A stretch of DNA of 64,000 bases from Dendrophyllia cribrosa (taxonomy: Eukaryota > Cnidaria > Anthozoa > Scleractinia > Dendrophylliidae), in contig JAJLRJ010000007.1 of assembly GCA_024195265.1 (NCBI GenBank), positions 4,331,558 through 4,395,557 of the forward strand. Direction: 5' to 3'. Shown here in pieces: positions 63,174-64,000 of the stretch. Numbering within the stretch: the first letter of the stretch is position 1; each line of letters opens with the position of its first letter. The notes beneath the pieces are model-generated. The model was given only the letters and a program-made list of their open reading frames with translations. It had not been told where the DNA came from and did no database searches. The translations under genes and the position numbers were made by a program.

Positions 63174-63990
63174 TGTTAAGGATATCAGACTAAAGAACAA
63201 TTTGATTAGATCAGTTATCGATTACTTTTGTGTGCCTAGTTACGAACATAGTTACAATGTTTATTTGTTTTCCCATTGGTTTGTAATCGGATCCTTTAGC
63301 GTCACCGCGCGCATATAAAAGCTAAGTTAGCGTCCCTTTAAAGGAGAGTTTCGCAAGATTCCGCCTTGACTAGAAGTACCTTTGTTATTGCTCGTTTTTA
63401 AACCTTTGGCACAACCGGGACCGATATGTAAGTGATTTTTGTAGTTTAGTTTTAATTTGTCTAAGTTTACTTTTCCACCTTGGGCGATATAGCACACTAT
63501 GTACGGTATTGTACAATAGTACAATTAATTGTCTTGGAATCAAAAGGAGTAAATTGAAAGAATGAGACGCTTAGCCAGTAACGCCCACATTTAGTCTTTG
63601 GGCTGTTAATCAGCCGCAAATGTTCAACTTGTAGCCGATCATTGAATCTCGAGTAGTTTTAACGTAGCCTTTTTTGATTTGTTTATGTTAATTCACGTTA
63701 ATCGTCGTTATTTTAATCACGTTATCGACGTAGGCACGTAAAGCGTTTCTTGTTCATGCCTTACGCATTATTTCAAGTATAGATTGATAGATTCGTTATA
63801 ATGTTATTGTTATTTCAGTTTACGATCGTCATCGTGATCGTCACTAAACTCTTTGATGCAATAAACACCGTTAACCGTCACCTTGGTTTTCCGTGATTGC
63901 TACACGACCTGTAAAATAGTCCCGACACTTCGAAAACACGCCTTAGCGACACCCCTCGAAGTTTTCGTCTCGTTTGTCGCAAGCGTTACA
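63174..63990 (+). repeat. BEL right LTR
   Basis: 817 bp, reads identical to the left LTR, ending CA before ATATA. Confidence 0.95.
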
Positions 63991-64000
63991 ATATATAAAG

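Larger units (their letters stand above)
55791..63990 (+). mobile_element. BEL/Pao LTR retrotransposon, recent
   Basis: 8,200 bp with two 817-bp LTRs (TGTTAAGG...GCGTTACA) that I read as identical, and a 5-bp duplication. It carries the BEL/Pao gag-protease-RT-RNase H-integrase order and the DUF1759/DUF1758/DUF5641 domains of that clade. One frame change splits the polyprotein. Identical LTRs imply a very young insertion. Confidence 0.96.

Overview
The window looks like metazoan nuclear DNA, most likely from an anthozoan cnidarian such as a stony coral or sea anemone. It is AT-rich and spliced genes are sparse. Cut-and-paste transposons, MITEs, tRNA-derived SINEs and minisatellites fill most of it. 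The animal group is inferred from the types of element present; no species is claimed.

Layout. (1) 1-2004: right part of a decayed PIF/Harbinger transposon with nuclease and Myb/SANT-like remnants. (2) 2718-21186: a complete-length 18.5 kb Polinton/Maverick with 6-bp target duplications (CGCCAG) and about 17 genes. These cover protein-primed DNA polymerase B, HTH-repeat proteins, an SSB-like protein, a membrane protein, a collagen/fibre protein, packaging ATPase, a PPxY protein, penton-like, basic core-like, major capsid and minor capsid proteins, an adenain-type protease, a zinc-ribbon/PLA2 protein, a chromodomain integrase, an acidic coiled-coil protein and a VLTF3-like late transcription factor. 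(3) 21193-25776 (-) and 38358-39250 (+): two inverted paralogues of a small three-exon secreted-protein gene. The Polinton sits in the downstream flank of the first. (4) 25.8-55.8 kb: host intergenic DNA packed with repeats. It holds a 2.6 kb 54-bp minisatellite with higher-order structure, nested Harbinger MITEs, a piggyBac-like MITE, several TA- and TTAA-flanked MITEs, a 17-bp array, a SINE and LINE/SINE 3' tails. (5) 55791-63990: a BEL/Pao LTR retrotransposon whose two 817-bp LTRs read as identical.

The Polinton is virus-like: it has replication, packaging, capsid, maturation and putative entry and transcription genes. It is damaged as a mobile element. pPolB has two in-frame stops, the penton-like gene has one, three virion genes are frameshifted, the ATPase Walker A motif is altered and the integrase lacks its N-terminus. 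Major capsid, protease, fibre, HTH, SSB-like and VLTF3-like genes are open. Its most striking features are at its ends and starts. A roughly 260-bp terminal cassette with 57-bp self-inverted arms lies in the same orientation at both ends, although the adjoining repeat is inverted, which is a flip/flop-like arrangement. Sixteen of 17 inferred start codons read AAA-ATG, often TAAAATG, beside a VLTF3-like gene, which suggests a poxvirus-like late promoter system.

How the genes would work together: pPolB and the SSB-like protein replicate the element, integrase inserts it, and the VLTF3-like and HTH proteins control expression. ATPase, protease and capsid genes build particles, and the fibre, PPxY and PLA2 proteins would act in attachment or membrane passage. 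These roles come from family knowledge; nothing here shows that particles are made.
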